DNA of 64,000 nucleotides, taken from NCBI GenBank assembly GCA_017303505.1, contig JAFLCP010000002.1, positions 1 to 64,000 on the forward strand, written 5' to 3'. Each line of letters opens with the position of its first letter. The stretch's first letter is position 1. The DNA is from Planctomycetota bacterium. GTDB lineage: Bacteria > Planctomycetota > Planctomycetia > Pirellulales > Pirellulaceae. Made by a program: the position numbers and the translations under genes. Positions 28,678 through 38,763 of this stretch are shown in pieces. The notes under the pieces are model-generated. The model was not told the DNA's origin and searched no databases. It saw only the letters and a list, made by a program, of their open reading frames with translations.

Positions 28678-28718
28678 ACAACAAGTAAATCCGTTGATCG
28701 CGAGAAGCGATCAACGGA
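28678..28718 (-). terminator. hairpin terminator after the repeat-protein gene
   Basis: On the minus strand, TCCGTTGATCGC and GCGATCAACGGA form a perfect 12-bp stem with a 5-base loop, followed by TTTACTTGTT. It lies 31 bases after the stop of the secreted repeat protein and upstream of the sigma gene, insulating the two. Confidence 0.75.
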
Positions 28719-28748
28719 AGGGTAAGTTCGATCGAATAGGAATTCCGA

Positions 28749-29705
28749 TTATGGGAAGATTTCAAACTCTTTAATGTCCGTCTTTACCAGTCCCAAAACT
28801 CCGTTATCCACATAGGTGTCAGTTCCGAAACCTCCTTCAAAAACTGCATCCAGTTCTGCAAAGACCGTCGTGCCTGTGAACGAGTCGTTACCGGAATCTA
28901 ATGAGACGGTGATGTTTTTGGCAGAGGCGACGTTCTCAAACGATACCTGATCGTTTTCAGTGCCCGCAAAGACACCGATATCTTCGAGTGCACTCACGTC
29001 GATTAGCGATACAACATCAGCACCCATGTCCGTTGAGATCATAGACCCCAAACCCGAGACCTTTGACAACGAAACAGAGTCATTGCCACCTTTGGTTTCG
29101 ACGTAAAAGAAATCGCCCGTCGATGTCTGGCTAATGCTTACAAGATCTCGTTGTTCATCACCGACAACGGTAAGAGCAAAGCCCACGGTGAAGCCGGAGA
29201 TCTGGCTATTCAACGCGCCAATTTGCCCATCGATCATTGCGTCGCCACCTACACTCCAGTTCGCCAAGCGTACCGTCTCGTTGCCAGCCTCGCCAGTTAC
29301 AATTAAGTTACCGCCTACGGTGGTTGGCAAAGCCCCAGAGCGAAAAGCGTCGTTTCCTTCACCCAGGTTTACCGAAAGGTCATTTGCGATCTGCATGCCG
29401 TTGATGATGACATCATCGTCGCCACCATTCATAAGCAATTCCACCGCGTTGATAGTTGGCAAGCGCAGTCTCAATGCGGGCAGCCCGTTCACCGTTGTTC
29501 CCTGCCGTCCGGTAACAAGAACGTCGCCATTGTTCGCTCGTGCTATTGTAATTCGATTTGCCAAATTGTCGCCCTGAATCACCAATAGTTCACCTTCCAA
29601 TGCAGCTTGAACATTGTTGGCATACGTCGATGCCCCCATGGCTACTGTACTAACAAGTACACCCCCAAGCATCAGGAGGCTTCGAATCGAAAAAAAGGAA
29701 CTCAT
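28749..29705 (-). CDS. secreted beta-repeat protein
   Basis: A 318-residue exported protein; the start is fixed by a Shine-Dalgarno GGAGA 9 bases upstream of the ATG. The signal peptide ends near AYAN. The mature part is built of repeats of about 20-25 residues with GGDD, GGND, GEGND and DSGND followed by hydrophobic strands, resembling right-handed beta-helix or hemolysin-type calcium-binding surface proteins, though the exact nonapeptide GGxGxDxUx is not met. It is probably anchored at the cell surface. It is bounded by a terminator and is not part of the sigma/kinase operon. Confidence 0.7.
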   Translation of the reverse strand: MSSFFSIRSLLMLGGVLVSTVAMGASTYANNVQAALEGELLVIQGDNLANRITIARANNGDVLVTGRQGTTVNGLPALRLRLPTINAVELLMNGGDDDVIINGMQIANDLSVNLGEGNDAFRSGALPTTVGGNLIVTGEAGNETVRLANWSVGGDAMIDGQIGALNSQISGFTVGFALTVVGDEQRDLVSISQTSTGDFFYVETKGGNDSVSLSKVSGLGSMISTDMGADVVSLIDVSALEDIGVFAGTENDQVSFENVASAKNITVSLDSGNDSFTGTTVFAELDAVFEGGFGTDTYVDNGVLGLVKTDIKEFEIFP

Positions 29706-29898
29706 TTCATTCTCCAATTACATTTGTGTTGTGCGTTTCAACCAGCGGGAAAGTCCGCTACACAAATGAAATGGGAAATACCTGGAGCAACCCGCCAGAA
29801 AGTTCTCGCTTTTTCGGCGAAAAACGGCGCTGAAAAGGCGATTTAGTTATCCTCTTTACCAAGCGTTGATTCGCGAAATGAGTTACCAGAGGAAGGGT

Positions 29899-32800
29899 TT
29901 ACAGATCTTTGAGCAATTCATCGCACCAAAACAGAATCGAGTCGAAATGGTTTTGGTGAAGTAATTCTTTGACTTTGATCCACGCTTGATGACTTTCCCA
30001 TTGCTTTTGGCGACGATAGTCGGCGGAGGCGAGACTCAATTGTCGCCGTAGTCGCAATAGCTCTCGTACCGCGTCGCGTACAGGTTGCGATTGAGTTTGA
30101 TTCAAAGCGCGTTCGATGTGCCAAGTCACTTCATCGATCCGATCCCACGTAGCGGATTCGCCGATCATGATGTGTTGATGCAAATGCTGCAATCGCGATG
30201 AACGATGTTGCAGCAACAAGCTCTGCAGGGCAGGGTGGATAAAATAATGAGTCGACTCGGGCAACGTTTTGGCAATGTCGATGATCAAATCTTCTGGTTG
30301 ACGGAATCGTTGATAGATTCGATCGCTTCGAGTATCCCGAACCAGTACACCCAACAATCCTGTCATATACAGATCGCGAAAGGGATGGTTCAAGTCTTGG
30401 TGTGTTTCCGTGTAATAGGAAAGGTCAGCCGCAGTCAGGCCATTGAACTCCGCGCTGATTTTCTCGGCTTCCTGACGACTGAGAATGTTGCTGGTAATGC
30501 GTTCCAAAAATGCATAGCGTGTCTCGGGATCATGCAAACATTGCAAGAAAGCCCGCATCTCATCGAAGATACCCGTTACCAAGCCCGATGTACTGGTCTG
30601 CGATACCAAATGGCAATAATTGGTTTCGGAAAGTTGATCTTGATTGGCTGAAAGAGTTGAGGCTAGCACTACCAAATCGCGCGGGCGCCCAAACGTATGG
30701 CGGCGCAAATATTGAAACGCATCCTCCGGCATATTGCGATAAGGATTGCGAATCATATTGAGTCGCGTAAACTCTTTGAAGTTATCGCAACCTTCATACT
30801 CGCGAGCCAACTGATCCATCATCTCTTCCAGTTGTTCAGGCGTGTAACGAAGGATGCTCGTAGCGCTGTAGAGATTAGCTTTGGTATCGGAGTGATAACT
30901 AACAAAAGCCTCCTGGCGAATCGTACAAAAAATTCGTACATGCCGATTCGCATTCATCAGTTCCCAAGCAGCTTCAATCAAGCCGGCTTGCAAATGGATC
31001 CACATCGCGGTTCCGAACTGGCTGATCGCTTGGTCCACTTTATCGATAAAGAAATATGTGGCGCTGTGAATGCGGCGAAAGGTCCGGTCCAGGAATGTGT
31101 CGCTGTCGTTGAGCAAGCGATTGAGTTTATTCGGCGAGATGTGCAAGAGTTCTTTGAAGACTAAAGTTGGATCCATACGATCGCCGAGTAGCCAATTGCG
31201 AATTCCCTCTGGAAATGGACTTAGATTCAATGAATCCTCGGGATTCAACAAGCCTCGATGTTGTGAAATCGCCGAGATTCTCAACGCCATCATCCAAAAG
31301 CGTTTGGCCGTTTTGAGATCACCCAGCAAATCTTCGTACTGTCGCGAGAGGTCGCGCAGTTCGCTCATGAAATCCAAAAACGGATGGCTTTGTGGAACGA
31401 GGCAAAGTGGTTGTTGTTTAGGTTGTGCTTCATATTCTTGACTGAGCTTATATCGCTTCAGAGATAACAGTAGTGTTTTGCCGAGCCCCTTCGTGCCAGA
31501 GATGAAGTACTTGTTGCGTTGATTCATGTAGTCGCGAACGATTTCGTTGTAATAGACAACGTTCGCTAGTTCTTCGATGTCGATTTGGTTGGCATCGGTC
31601 GCCCAGAGGTGACTGCCATTGCGTGTCGTTCGAGGTTGAGGAGTGGCAAGATTCGGTACTGCCGGGATTTGATGCAATTCCAGCGAACTCTTGATGCGAT
31701 TTAGCGTATTATCAGGATTGTTTCTTTCCCAGGAAATGGCCGAGGCTGAGCCGAGCAAGGCAAACCAGCTTGGTGGTTGCATTTGCAATTCGTACGATGA
31801 AATGTCCACCAGAACAGGAAGTATGGGCTTCTCTTTCTTAGCAGTTATTCGAACTTCGCGCTCAAAATCACGATTGGTGAGAGAACTTTTGGAGATCAAC
31901 AAGATCGACGAATAGGCGCTATCGATAGCTTCATCTTGTTGTTGAGAGTTGGAAATGCCGGGCAAGGCATCGCGATGAAAACACCAAGCTGAGTAACCGA
32001 ACTTTTTGAGTCCATTCGCGAGTACGCAGGCTGTAAGGGAATCTTCGCCCATGTGCGAAATGCAGACCGAGACACGGCGATTGGGGGAAGTGAATAGCGG
32101 GATCGGTCGGGTTGAAGTGCCCAGTTCAGCAGCTTCTGCAAAAGCTTTGGCAAAAGCACCGCAACTCGAGTAACGTGCTTCCGGAGCTTTTCGAAGAGCG
32201 CGATGCAGAACTCGCTCAATCGCTTGATAGTTGGGCGTGGCTTGATGCGACAAACTTGGTGGCGGTTCGTTGAGATGTTGTCTTAAGACATGAATCGCTT
32301 TTTTGCCGCCGAAGCACGGCCGTCCGACCAACAGTTCGTATGCGATGACTGCTAACGAATATTGATCCGCTCGACCATCAGTCACTTCGCCCATGACTTG
32401 CTCGGGCGAAGAGTAGGCCGCTGTCCCGCTATATTTTCCAGTGCCAACTGCTTTGGCGAGTTGTTGAGCGAGGCCAAAGTCGAGAATCTTCGGTTCGCCA
32501 TTGGGTGCAAAGCAGATATTCTCTGGTTTCAGATCGCGATGAATGATTCCGCGAGCGTGGGCGAAGTCAATCGCCTCGGCTAAAGGGCGAAGTACGAGTG
32601 ACACTTCTTCGGGTGTAAGCGTCTTGCGAGCGATTAGCAATTCGCGGAGTGTTTTCCCTTCGACATATTCAAAGACGATGTACGGATGGTTGAGATGTTT
32701 ACCGAAATCGAAGACGGTTGCGATACCAGGATGCAGCAAGGCTGCGTTCAGTCGAGCTTCGTGCAGCAGTAGATCGGTCGAAGTGACGTTGTGTTTCTTT

Positions 32801-33045
32801 TCCCAGTTAAGAACCTTCAATACCACCTGCCGATCAAGGTCGGTATCAAGACTAAGAAAGACCTTGCCCATGCCGCCTGAACCGAGCATCGATAGAATGC
32901 GATATCGATTGGCGATGAGCCCACCGATCGGAAAGGCTTCCTCAATCCCATCGGTACTGGAGTCGCTCTGTGCACTGACCGCTTCACCATTATCGTTAAG
33001 GGTGAGGAACACGGTGCTTTCATCAATGTAATTCGCGGCATCCAT
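29899..33045 (-). CDS. Ser/Thr kinase-TIR-P-loop ATPase fusion
   Basis: A 1048-residue soluble multidomain protein. The kinase domain (about 45-305) is complete: GSGGMG, Lys77, HRDLKPEN (Asp171), DFG (Asp189) and SPEQ. It is followed by a TIR domain (about 323-455), with VSVCISHMGED, SAWCFHRD and DFEREVRI, where Glu396 is in the place of the TIR NADase glutamate. A P-loop ATPase comes next: Walker A GTKGLGKT (517-524) and a Walker B-like YFFIDKVDQA (about 670), with helical C-terminal repeats. There is no transmembrane segment. The layout recalls STAND-type sensors used in immunity or signalling. The gene is divergent from another giant kinase. Confidence 0.85.
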   Translation of the reverse strand: MDAANYIDESTVFLTLNDNGEAVSAQSDSSTDGIEEAFPIGGLIANRYRILSMLGSGGMGKVFLSLDTDLDRQVVLKVLNWEKKHNVTSTDLLLHEARLNAALLHPGIATVFDFGKHLNHPYIVFEYVEGKTLRELLIARKTLTPEEVSLVLRPLAEAIDFAHARGIIHRDLKPENICFAPNGEPKILDFGLAQQLAKAVGTGKYSGTAAYSSPEQVMGEVTDGRADQYSLAVIAYELLVGRPCFGGKKAIHVLRQHLNEPPPSLSHQATPNYQAIERVLHRALRKAPEARYSSCGAFAKAFAEAAELGTSTRPIPLFTSPNRRVSVCISHMGEDSLTACVLANGLKKFGYSAWCFHRDALPGISNSQQQDEAIDSAYSSILLISKSSLTNRDFEREVRITAKKEKPILPVLVDISSYELQMQPPSWFALLGSASAISWERNNPDNTLNRIKSSLELHQIPAVPNLATPQPRTTRNGSHLWATDANQIDIEELANVVYYNEIVRDYMNQRNKYFISGTKGLGKTLLLSLKRYKLSQEYEAQPKQQPLCLVPQSHPFLDFMSELRDLSRQYEDLLGDLKTAKRFWMMALRISAISQHRGLLNPEDSLNLSPFPEGIRNWLLGDRMDPTLVFKELLHISPNKLNRLLNDSDTFLDRTFRRIHSATYFFIDKVDQAISQFGTAMWIHLQAGLIEAAWELMNANRHVRIFCTIRQEAFVSYHSDTKANLYSATSILRYTPEQLEEMMDQLAREYEGCDNFKEFTRLNMIRNPYRNMPEDAFQYLRRHTFGRPRDLVVLASTLSANQDQLSETNYCHLVSQTSTSGLVTGIFDEMRAFLQCLHDPETRYAFLERITSNILSRQEAEKISAEFNGLTAADLSYYTETHQDLNHPFRDLYMTGLLGVLVRDTRSDRIYQRFRQPEDLIIDIAKTLPESTHYFIHPALQSLLLQHRSSRLQHLHQHIMIGESATWDRIDEVTWHIERALNQTQSQPVRDAVRELLRLRRQLSLASADYRRQKQWESHQAWIKVKELLHQNHFDSILFWCDELLKDL

Positions 33046-33378
33046 AGTGGCTTGAGTCTTGGATTTATGAGGCGGGGAGGATAGTTGGGATAGGTTGAGT
33101 GGCCCTCATCGCCGCTCTCGTTATGGTAGACTAATTTTCAGTTGCGAGCAACGGTTGTGCCCATCGGCACAATAGGGTTTCGGAATTCGTTCGGGAATCA
33201 CTATTGATTCTCGATGCGATACCCAAAACCGATCAAAAAAATCGAGTTTATTTAGTCGGCGATGTTATACTGCCGCCAAAGCAAGTTAGTCCAAAGCGGC
33301 CGAAGGTTTAGGCATTCATGCCAAGGTGTTTCCGACGGCAAGACATAGAGAAGTCAGTAGTACCAGTTGGGGTAACGA
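33046..33378. promoter_or_regulatory. shared promoter region of two divergent kinases
   Basis: A 333-bp gap between the divergent kinase genes with no gene. A TATACT (33266-33271) could be a -10 element for the plus-strand gene, with a weak -35 about 17 bases upstream. No other motif stands out on either strand. Both promoters must be here, so the two proteins may be co-regulated. Confidence 0.4.
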
Positions 33379-36300
33379 ATGGAACCGTCGGAGCAAGATC
33401 AGACATCGAATTGGTCGGTGCCAACGGAAGGTTTACGCAACAGCGATTCCTCGAAAAAAATGCCCATTGCTGTTCCGGAGCGAATAGGTCGCTACAAGAT
33501 TGAGTCCAAGTTGGGCAAAGGGGGCTTTGGTGATGTCTACAAAGCCAGAGACTTAGAATTGCACCGCTCGGTCGCCATTAAGATCTCTATCCCCAATAAT
33601 TCCACAGCGGAAGTGGAAGCGATCTTTTTGAACGAAGCGCGAGTGGTGGCAAGCTTGGATCACCCTTGTATTGTTCCTGTATATGACATCGGGCGGCTTG
33701 ACTCGGGCGAATTTTATATGGTCTCGCGGTTGATCGACGGTGGTGATCTCAGCCACTTCATGCGACAGCAGAGTCCCGACCGTGCGTGGATTATCGAGTC
33801 TGTGGCACGTATCGCTGACGCCCTCCAATATGCCCATGCTAAAGGCTTGGTTCATCGAGATGTTAAGCCGAGCAACATCCTCTTGGATAAAGATGGATTA
33901 GTTTATCTGACGGACTTTGGGATCACGCTGCGCGAAGAGCAGGTCGGCAGCGGTAATGATTATGCGGGGACACCTGCCTATATGAGTCCCGAGCAAGCTC
34001 GTGGCGAAGGTCATTTGGTGGACAATCGGAGTGACATTTATAGCTTGGGCGTTGTGTTTTACGAACTTTTAACCGGACGTCGCCCGTTTCGCTCCCAGCA
34101 GCAGCTTGAGTTGATGCGTCTCATTGCAACATCCGAGGTGCGCACCCCGAGACTATTCTGCAAAGATCTGAATTCTGAGATTGAGCGTGTATGTCTGAAG
34201 GCTCTGGCGCGACGAGCAGTGGATCGCTATTCACTTGCCGCTGATTTCGCCAAAGAGCTACGGAGAATTTCGGCAAGCGTCACAGCGAAGCCGTCCGATG
34301 AGACAGCTGCGCCCTATAAGACACTGGCGACAGTTGACGTACCTCAGGCGGAAAATCAACGCCCGCGAAAAGTCGAAGATGACCTTACCCCCGACACGCC
34401 GATATCGACACCACTGCGAAACGTTAAGCAAGATCAGGTGGCCGTTGTGCCAAAAGGCCTGCGTTCCTTTGATGCGAACGACGCAAATTTCTTTTTGTCA
34501 TTGCTGCCCGGTCCGTATGATGCAACAGGTTTACCAGAGACATTGCGGAGTTGGAAGCAACGTATCGAGAACAAGAATCAGAGTGCGATGCGGGTCGGCT
34601 TAGTTTATGGCCCATCAGGTTGTGGAAAATCGTCATGGGTCAAGGCAGGGCTCATTCCTCGGCTTACTTCTGATGTAGAGACAATTTACATCGAGGCGAG
34701 TACGGCAGATACCGAGTCTCGTTTGAATCAGGCCATCAAAGATTTGTTTCCAGAAGTCCAGGGTAACTCCTTACACGAGTCGTTGGCCAACGTTCGTCGA
34801 CGTCGCGTTCTGGGGCGACAGCAAAAGTTGCTGTTGGTGATTGATCAATTCGAGCAATGGCTATTTGCTCACAACGATTACATTCAGACGGATCTGGCGA
34901 TTGCACTTCGCCAGTGCGATGGAGTACAGATTCAGTGTCTCCTATTAGTGCGAGACGATTTTTGGTTATCGGTGAGCCGATTCTTGCGGGAGTTGGAAAT
35001 CCCAATTCTGGAGGGAGAGAACAGCTCGATGGTCGATTTGTTTGAAATCGACCATGCTGAGAAAGTCCTTGGCCTATTTGGCGTGGCGTACAACAAGCTG
35101 CCACAAGAATTTAGTGCTTGGAGTTCAGAACAGAAGGCATTTGTCGAACAGGCGATTCGCGGATTGGCAATCGAACGGAAGGTGAGCCCTGTTCGTCTTT
35201 CCGTATTTGCAGAAATGATGCGCAAGTGGCCCTGGCTTCCATCATCATTACAAGAGGTGGGTGGAACTGAAGGTGTTGGTGTTACTTTTTTGGAAGAAAC
35301 ATTTTCATCACGCTATGCGCCGGCAGAGTTTCGGGTGCATGAATCGGGCGTTCGAGCCGTGTTTCGGGCGTTGCTTCCGTCAATCGGGACTGATATCAAA
35401 GGACACAAAAGAAGTTTTTCCGAGTTGAGCCAAGCAGCAGGCTATTCTGAACAGTCGGCAGATTTTCGAGAGCTTATTCACTTGCTCGATCGTAGATTAC
35501 GGTTGATTACTCCAGTCGATGAAAATGCCATCGTGAGCACTCGTTCATCGGCGTCGAAGCTTGACCAGTCAGTCAATGTCAACAAACGAGAAGATATATC
35601 GCCCAATTTGGGAAACGGTATTAGCTATCAGTTAACGCACGATTTTTTGGTCACATCGATTCGTGATTGGTTGGCGCTGAATCTGAGTCGGACTGTTGCA
35701 GGTCGTGCCGAATTGAGATTAGATGAGAGAACACGTAACTGGGATATCTTGAGGCAGAATCGATACCTACCGAGTTTTGGCGAATGGTTACAAATATTGA
35801 CCTGGACCAAGCGCAAGAATTGGTTGGTCAATCAAAAGGAAATGATGGCCCATGCGGGGCGATACTATGGGACCAGGACTCTATTGATTTCTGCGGTCGG
35901 TATGTTGTTGCTATGTGGTTGTTGGATAGGTGTAAGCCAGATATTGCAAAGACAGAGAATCGAAGGGGAGGGGAGTCTTTTTGCACAACAAGTTATCGAC
36001 CAACCTATGGAGTTTATTCCTAATCTCATCGAAGCTGAACGAGCTTCAGGGAGTGTTCATCTCCCCGCTTTGTTCAAGCAACGCGAAGTAAATTTGACGG
36101 CTGAGAAGCGTTTGAGAGTAGAAGCAGCCTTGCTAACGCTGGGCGATGATCATCAGGCATTCGACTACTTGAAAGAAAATTGGGGTGTGATGCCGCCTCA
36201 ACTGGTTTCAATGACCGCCCCTCAAATGTTGGCTCACGATAAACAATTTGCCGAACAGACGCACAAAATTTTAATCGTGCCAGAAGCAATTCAGTCGCGT

Positions 36301-38667
36301 CAAGCCGAACTTGCCTATTGGGGAGCTTTGGCGAACTATGAATCGCCGTCATTTTCTTGGGACAACTCGCATGCGAATCGCGTTGTTCAGTGTTTTCGAT
36401 TTCTCGAAATCGGAGAAGTAAATCGTTGGGTGAGTATTTTCCCTGCTCAGCGGCTGCTGTTTATTCAGGAGCTGAAAACTGAGATTGAGAACCTCGATGG
36501 GAATTGGACAAGTGAAATGATCACGGCTTTGGCGACATCGCTCGACATAGACGATCACGAGCTCTTGTTGATGGCGTTGAAACGAATCGATGTCAGGCAC
36601 ATAAAAACATTTTGCTCAGCGATGGCAAAACATCGACTGAAAGTTTTAGGGCCATTGAAATCTGGCGTCAAATCGCGCGAAGTAGATAAAACTGAGCATG
36701 AGCTCAAATATGCAATTGATTCGGAGGAGAACGCCGGGAGGCTAACGCTGATGAAGGCCAAGAAGGCTCTGGCTTTGATGCATCTGGGGGAACATGATGC
36801 CGCCTGGTTGGCAACGAATAACTCGCTCTATCCCAGATTAGAAACGGCGATCATTGAGAATCTTGCCGAATCAGGGGTGAGTTTCGATTCCATGTTATCG
36901 CTGATCGATTCCACCAAAGACCCGAATGTCCTCCGCGCACAAATCCTGGCTATGGGAACCTATCCGACCGAAACGTTGAGCCAAGCTCAAATTGAACGCG
37001 CTTGTAAGTTTCTATCGGATTTGTACAAGACTACCGAACATGGCTTTCTTCGGTCAGCATGTCGCTGGACCGTGGACCAAATTGACAATCGTTTTCAAAT
37101 GGAGAACAAGCAAGCTGTTGCGGCTGATCGTGAAAAGACCTGGTTTGTTAACTCTAAAGGGGATGAATTTTTTGTGCTCCCAGGTCCCATGCAAGGACTT
37201 GTCGGACAGTCGCCTTTGGAATGGAAGAAGCAGGCGATTGAAGTATCGGGGCAGCATCGAGTGTTGATTCCATATAGTTTTGCTGTTGGTATTCATGAAG
37301 TTACGATCCGAGATTTTCTTCCGTGTTTCTTAGAGTGGAGAGAACATTTTCGAGAAAAACTCTCTTCCGACTTTGGGTGGGCAGCGCGAAGTTTAGATTC
37401 GCCGATTGGCAGCTTGGAGTATTATGACGCTGTACGATATTGCCGATGGTTGGGTGAAAAGGAAATGATCCCCGAAACGGAGCAGTGTTATCCAAAGGTT
37501 GAGGAAATTGGCCCCGACATGGATTTGCCTGCGGACTTTCTAACTAGAAAGGGATATCGTTTGCCAACACGAGAAGAGTGGGAAATCGCCTGCAGCGGCG
37601 GTGTTAATACTCGATTCTATTGGGGAGGTGACGCAGCGGCGAGTGATCTGTTCGGTTGGTTCCAATCGAACTCAAACGATCGGATGCACCCTGTAGGCAA
37701 AAAGATGCCCAATCGACTAGGCCTATTTGACGCGCAAGGCAATGCATACGAGTGGACGTCGACACCTGAAGCCCCTTATCCAGCCTTTGTGGTTAGCGAT
37801 TCTATTTTGCTGAACGAACATCCCACCAAGGTTGAGGCTGGGGGGAAAGGTGTATTAAAAGGTGGCGAATTTGTTTCCAATCCGATCGAGCATTCTATCG
37901 GGACTCGCTGGGGACAACCTAATGAACATAGTTGGCCTGCATCCGGATTCAGGCTTGCCAGAACCATTGAAGCCTTCCCGCTGGTTGTTATGTTGTCGCG
38001 AAATCATGGAGATTTTGTGGAGTATGTCGCCAACACGGTGGACATTGAGGTTCAATGCGAAGATCCCTCATTGACCGTAACAAAGAAAGTTAACGGAAAT
38101 CAAACCACCATACGCTTCATGCAAACAGGAACGGAGAAGCGAGCGAAGAAATTCGGTTTTCGCGTTCTCAAAGGGAATCATCAAGTATCGGTCGTAGGGG
38201 AAACGATGTCAGGTGAAGCGTCCCTAAGAATTTTCCCAATTAACTCGCTGACGACCATTTCAAGTATTGCTTGTCCTGCAGATTGGGATGGCGATCTCGC
38301 AGCCGCTAAGGTTGAAAAGGTGTCTTGTGATTTGTCTGACTTGGAATCAACCATCATACAGGCCAAACAAAAGTTTGATGGAAAGAAAGGATTCTTGGTC
38401 GAGATGGAAATCGATGTTATTGGTGGCGATTATGAATTATCCCTGGGCGGCTGGATGAGAAGTCGTGTTCAAGTGAACCAAGAGAAAGTAATTGATTACT
38501 GGCCGAATTCAGCCGTCTTGACCAACATCGCGCACGTGTCGCTTCACGCAGGAAAGAATCAAGTTCAAATGGAGATTTTCAATTCCGATGTCTCAGAAGA
38601 TTTTCAATTTGACCTCAGACCCATTCTCTACTTTCCCCACAAACGTGACGAAGCAGACATTAAATGA
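33379..38667 (+). CDS. giant Ser/Thr kinase with nSTAND-type NTPase and formylglycine-generating-enzyme domain
   Basis: A 1762-residue protein. A complete kinase domain (about 38-300) has GKGGFG (46-51), Lys68, HRDVKPSN (Asp161) and DFG (Asp179). It is followed by an nSTAND-like NTPase: Walker A GPSGCGKSS (411-419), Walker B LLLVIDQFEQW (about 483-493) and a winged-helix part. A transmembrane helix (about 834-856) leads to a helical region and an FGE-sulfatase (SUMF1-type) domain (about 1297-1530) with GYRLPTREEWEIAC, NRLGLFDAQGNAYEWT and SGFRLAR. The last 230 residues are beta-rich. A kinase coupled to an energy-dependent switch with an outside sensor domain is the simplest reading. Confidence 0.88.
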   Translation: MEPSEQDQTSNWSVPTEGLRNSDSSKKMPIAVPERIGRYKIESKLGKGGFGDVYKARDLELHRSVAIKISIPNNSTAEVEAIFLNEARVVASLDHPCIVPVYDIGRLDSGEFYMVSRLIDGGDLSHFMRQQSPDRAWIIESVARIADALQYAHAKGLVHRDVKPSNILLDKDGLVYLTDFGITLREEQVGSGNDYAGTPAYMSPEQARGEGHLVDNRSDIYSLGVVFYELLTGRRPFRSQQQLELMRLIATSEVRTPRLFCKDLNSEIERVCLKALARRAVDRYSLAADFAKELRRISASVTAKPSDETAAPYKTLATVDVPQAENQRPRKVEDDLTPDTPISTPLRNVKQDQVAVVPKGLRSFDANDANFFLSLLPGPYDATGLPETLRSWKQRIENKNQSAMRVGLVYGPSGCGKSSWVKAGLIPRLTSDVETIYIEASTADTESRLNQAIKDLFPEVQGNSLHESLANVRRRRVLGRQQKLLLVIDQFEQWLFAHNDYIQTDLAIALRQCDGVQIQCLLLVRDDFWLSVSRFLRELEIPILEGENSSMVDLFEIDHAEKVLGLFGVAYNKLPQEFSAWSSEQKAFVEQAIRGLAIERKVSPVRLSVFAEMMRKWPWLPSSLQEVGGTEGVGVTFLEETFSSRYAPAEFRVHESGVRAVFRALLPSIGTDIKGHKRSFSELSQAAGYSEQSADFRELIHLLDRRLRLITPVDENAIVSTRSSASKLDQSVNVNKREDISPNLGNGISYQLTHDFLVTSIRDWLALNLSRTVAGRAELRLDERTRNWDILRQNRYLPSFGEWLQILTWTKRKNWLVNQKEMMAHAGRYYGTRTLLISAVGMLLLCGCWIGVSQILQRQRIEGEGSLFAQQVIDQPMEFIPNLIEAERASGSVHLPALFKQREVNLTAEKRLRVEAALLTLGDDHQAFDYLKENWGVMPPQLVSMTAPQMLAHDKQFAEQTHKILIVPEAIQSRQAELAYWGALANYESPSFSWDNSHANRVVQCFRFLEIGEVNRWVSIFPAQRLLFIQELKTEIENLDGNWTSEMITALATSLDIDDHELLLMALKRIDVRHIKTFCSAMAKHRLKVLGPLKSGVKSREVDKTEHELKYAIDSEENAGRLTLMKAKKALALMHLGEHDAAWLATNNSLYPRLETAIIENLAESGVSFDSMLSLIDSTKDPNVLRAQILAMGTYPTETLSQAQIERACKFLSDLYKTTEHGFLRSACRWTVDQIDNRFQMENKQAVAADREKTWFVNSKGDEFFVLPGPMQGLVGQSPLEWKKQAIEVSGQHRVLIPYSFAVGIHEVTIRDFLPCFLEWREHFREKLSSDFGWAARSLDSPIGSLEYYDAVRYCRWLGEKEMIPETEQCYPKVEEIGPDMDLPADFLTRKGYRLPTREEWEIACSGGVNTRFYWGGDAAASDLFGWFQSNSNDRMHPVGKKMPNRLGLFDAQGNAYEWTSTPEAPYPAFVVSDSILLNEHPTKVEAGGKGVLKGGEFVSNPIEHSIGTRWGQPNEHSWPASGFRLARTIEAFPLVVMLSRNHGDFVEYVANTVDIEVQCEDPSLTVTKKVNGNQTTIRFMQTGTEKRAKKFGFRVLKGNHQVSVVGETMSGEASLRIFPINSLTTISSIACPADWDGDLAAAKVEKVSCDLSDLESTIIQAKQKFDGKKGFLVEMEIDVIGGDYELSLGGWMRSRVQVNQEKVIDYWPNSAVLTNIAHVSLHAGKNQVQMEIFNSDVSEDFQFDLRPILYFPHKRDEADIK

Positions 38668-38763
38668 TGCGTTCGGAGGTTCCATGACCGAACGAAAGCC
38701 CATGCGATTTCACGGAATACCGTTTTCGGTCGGTGGAGTTGTGGGCAGTTTAGCTTTGCTCCG

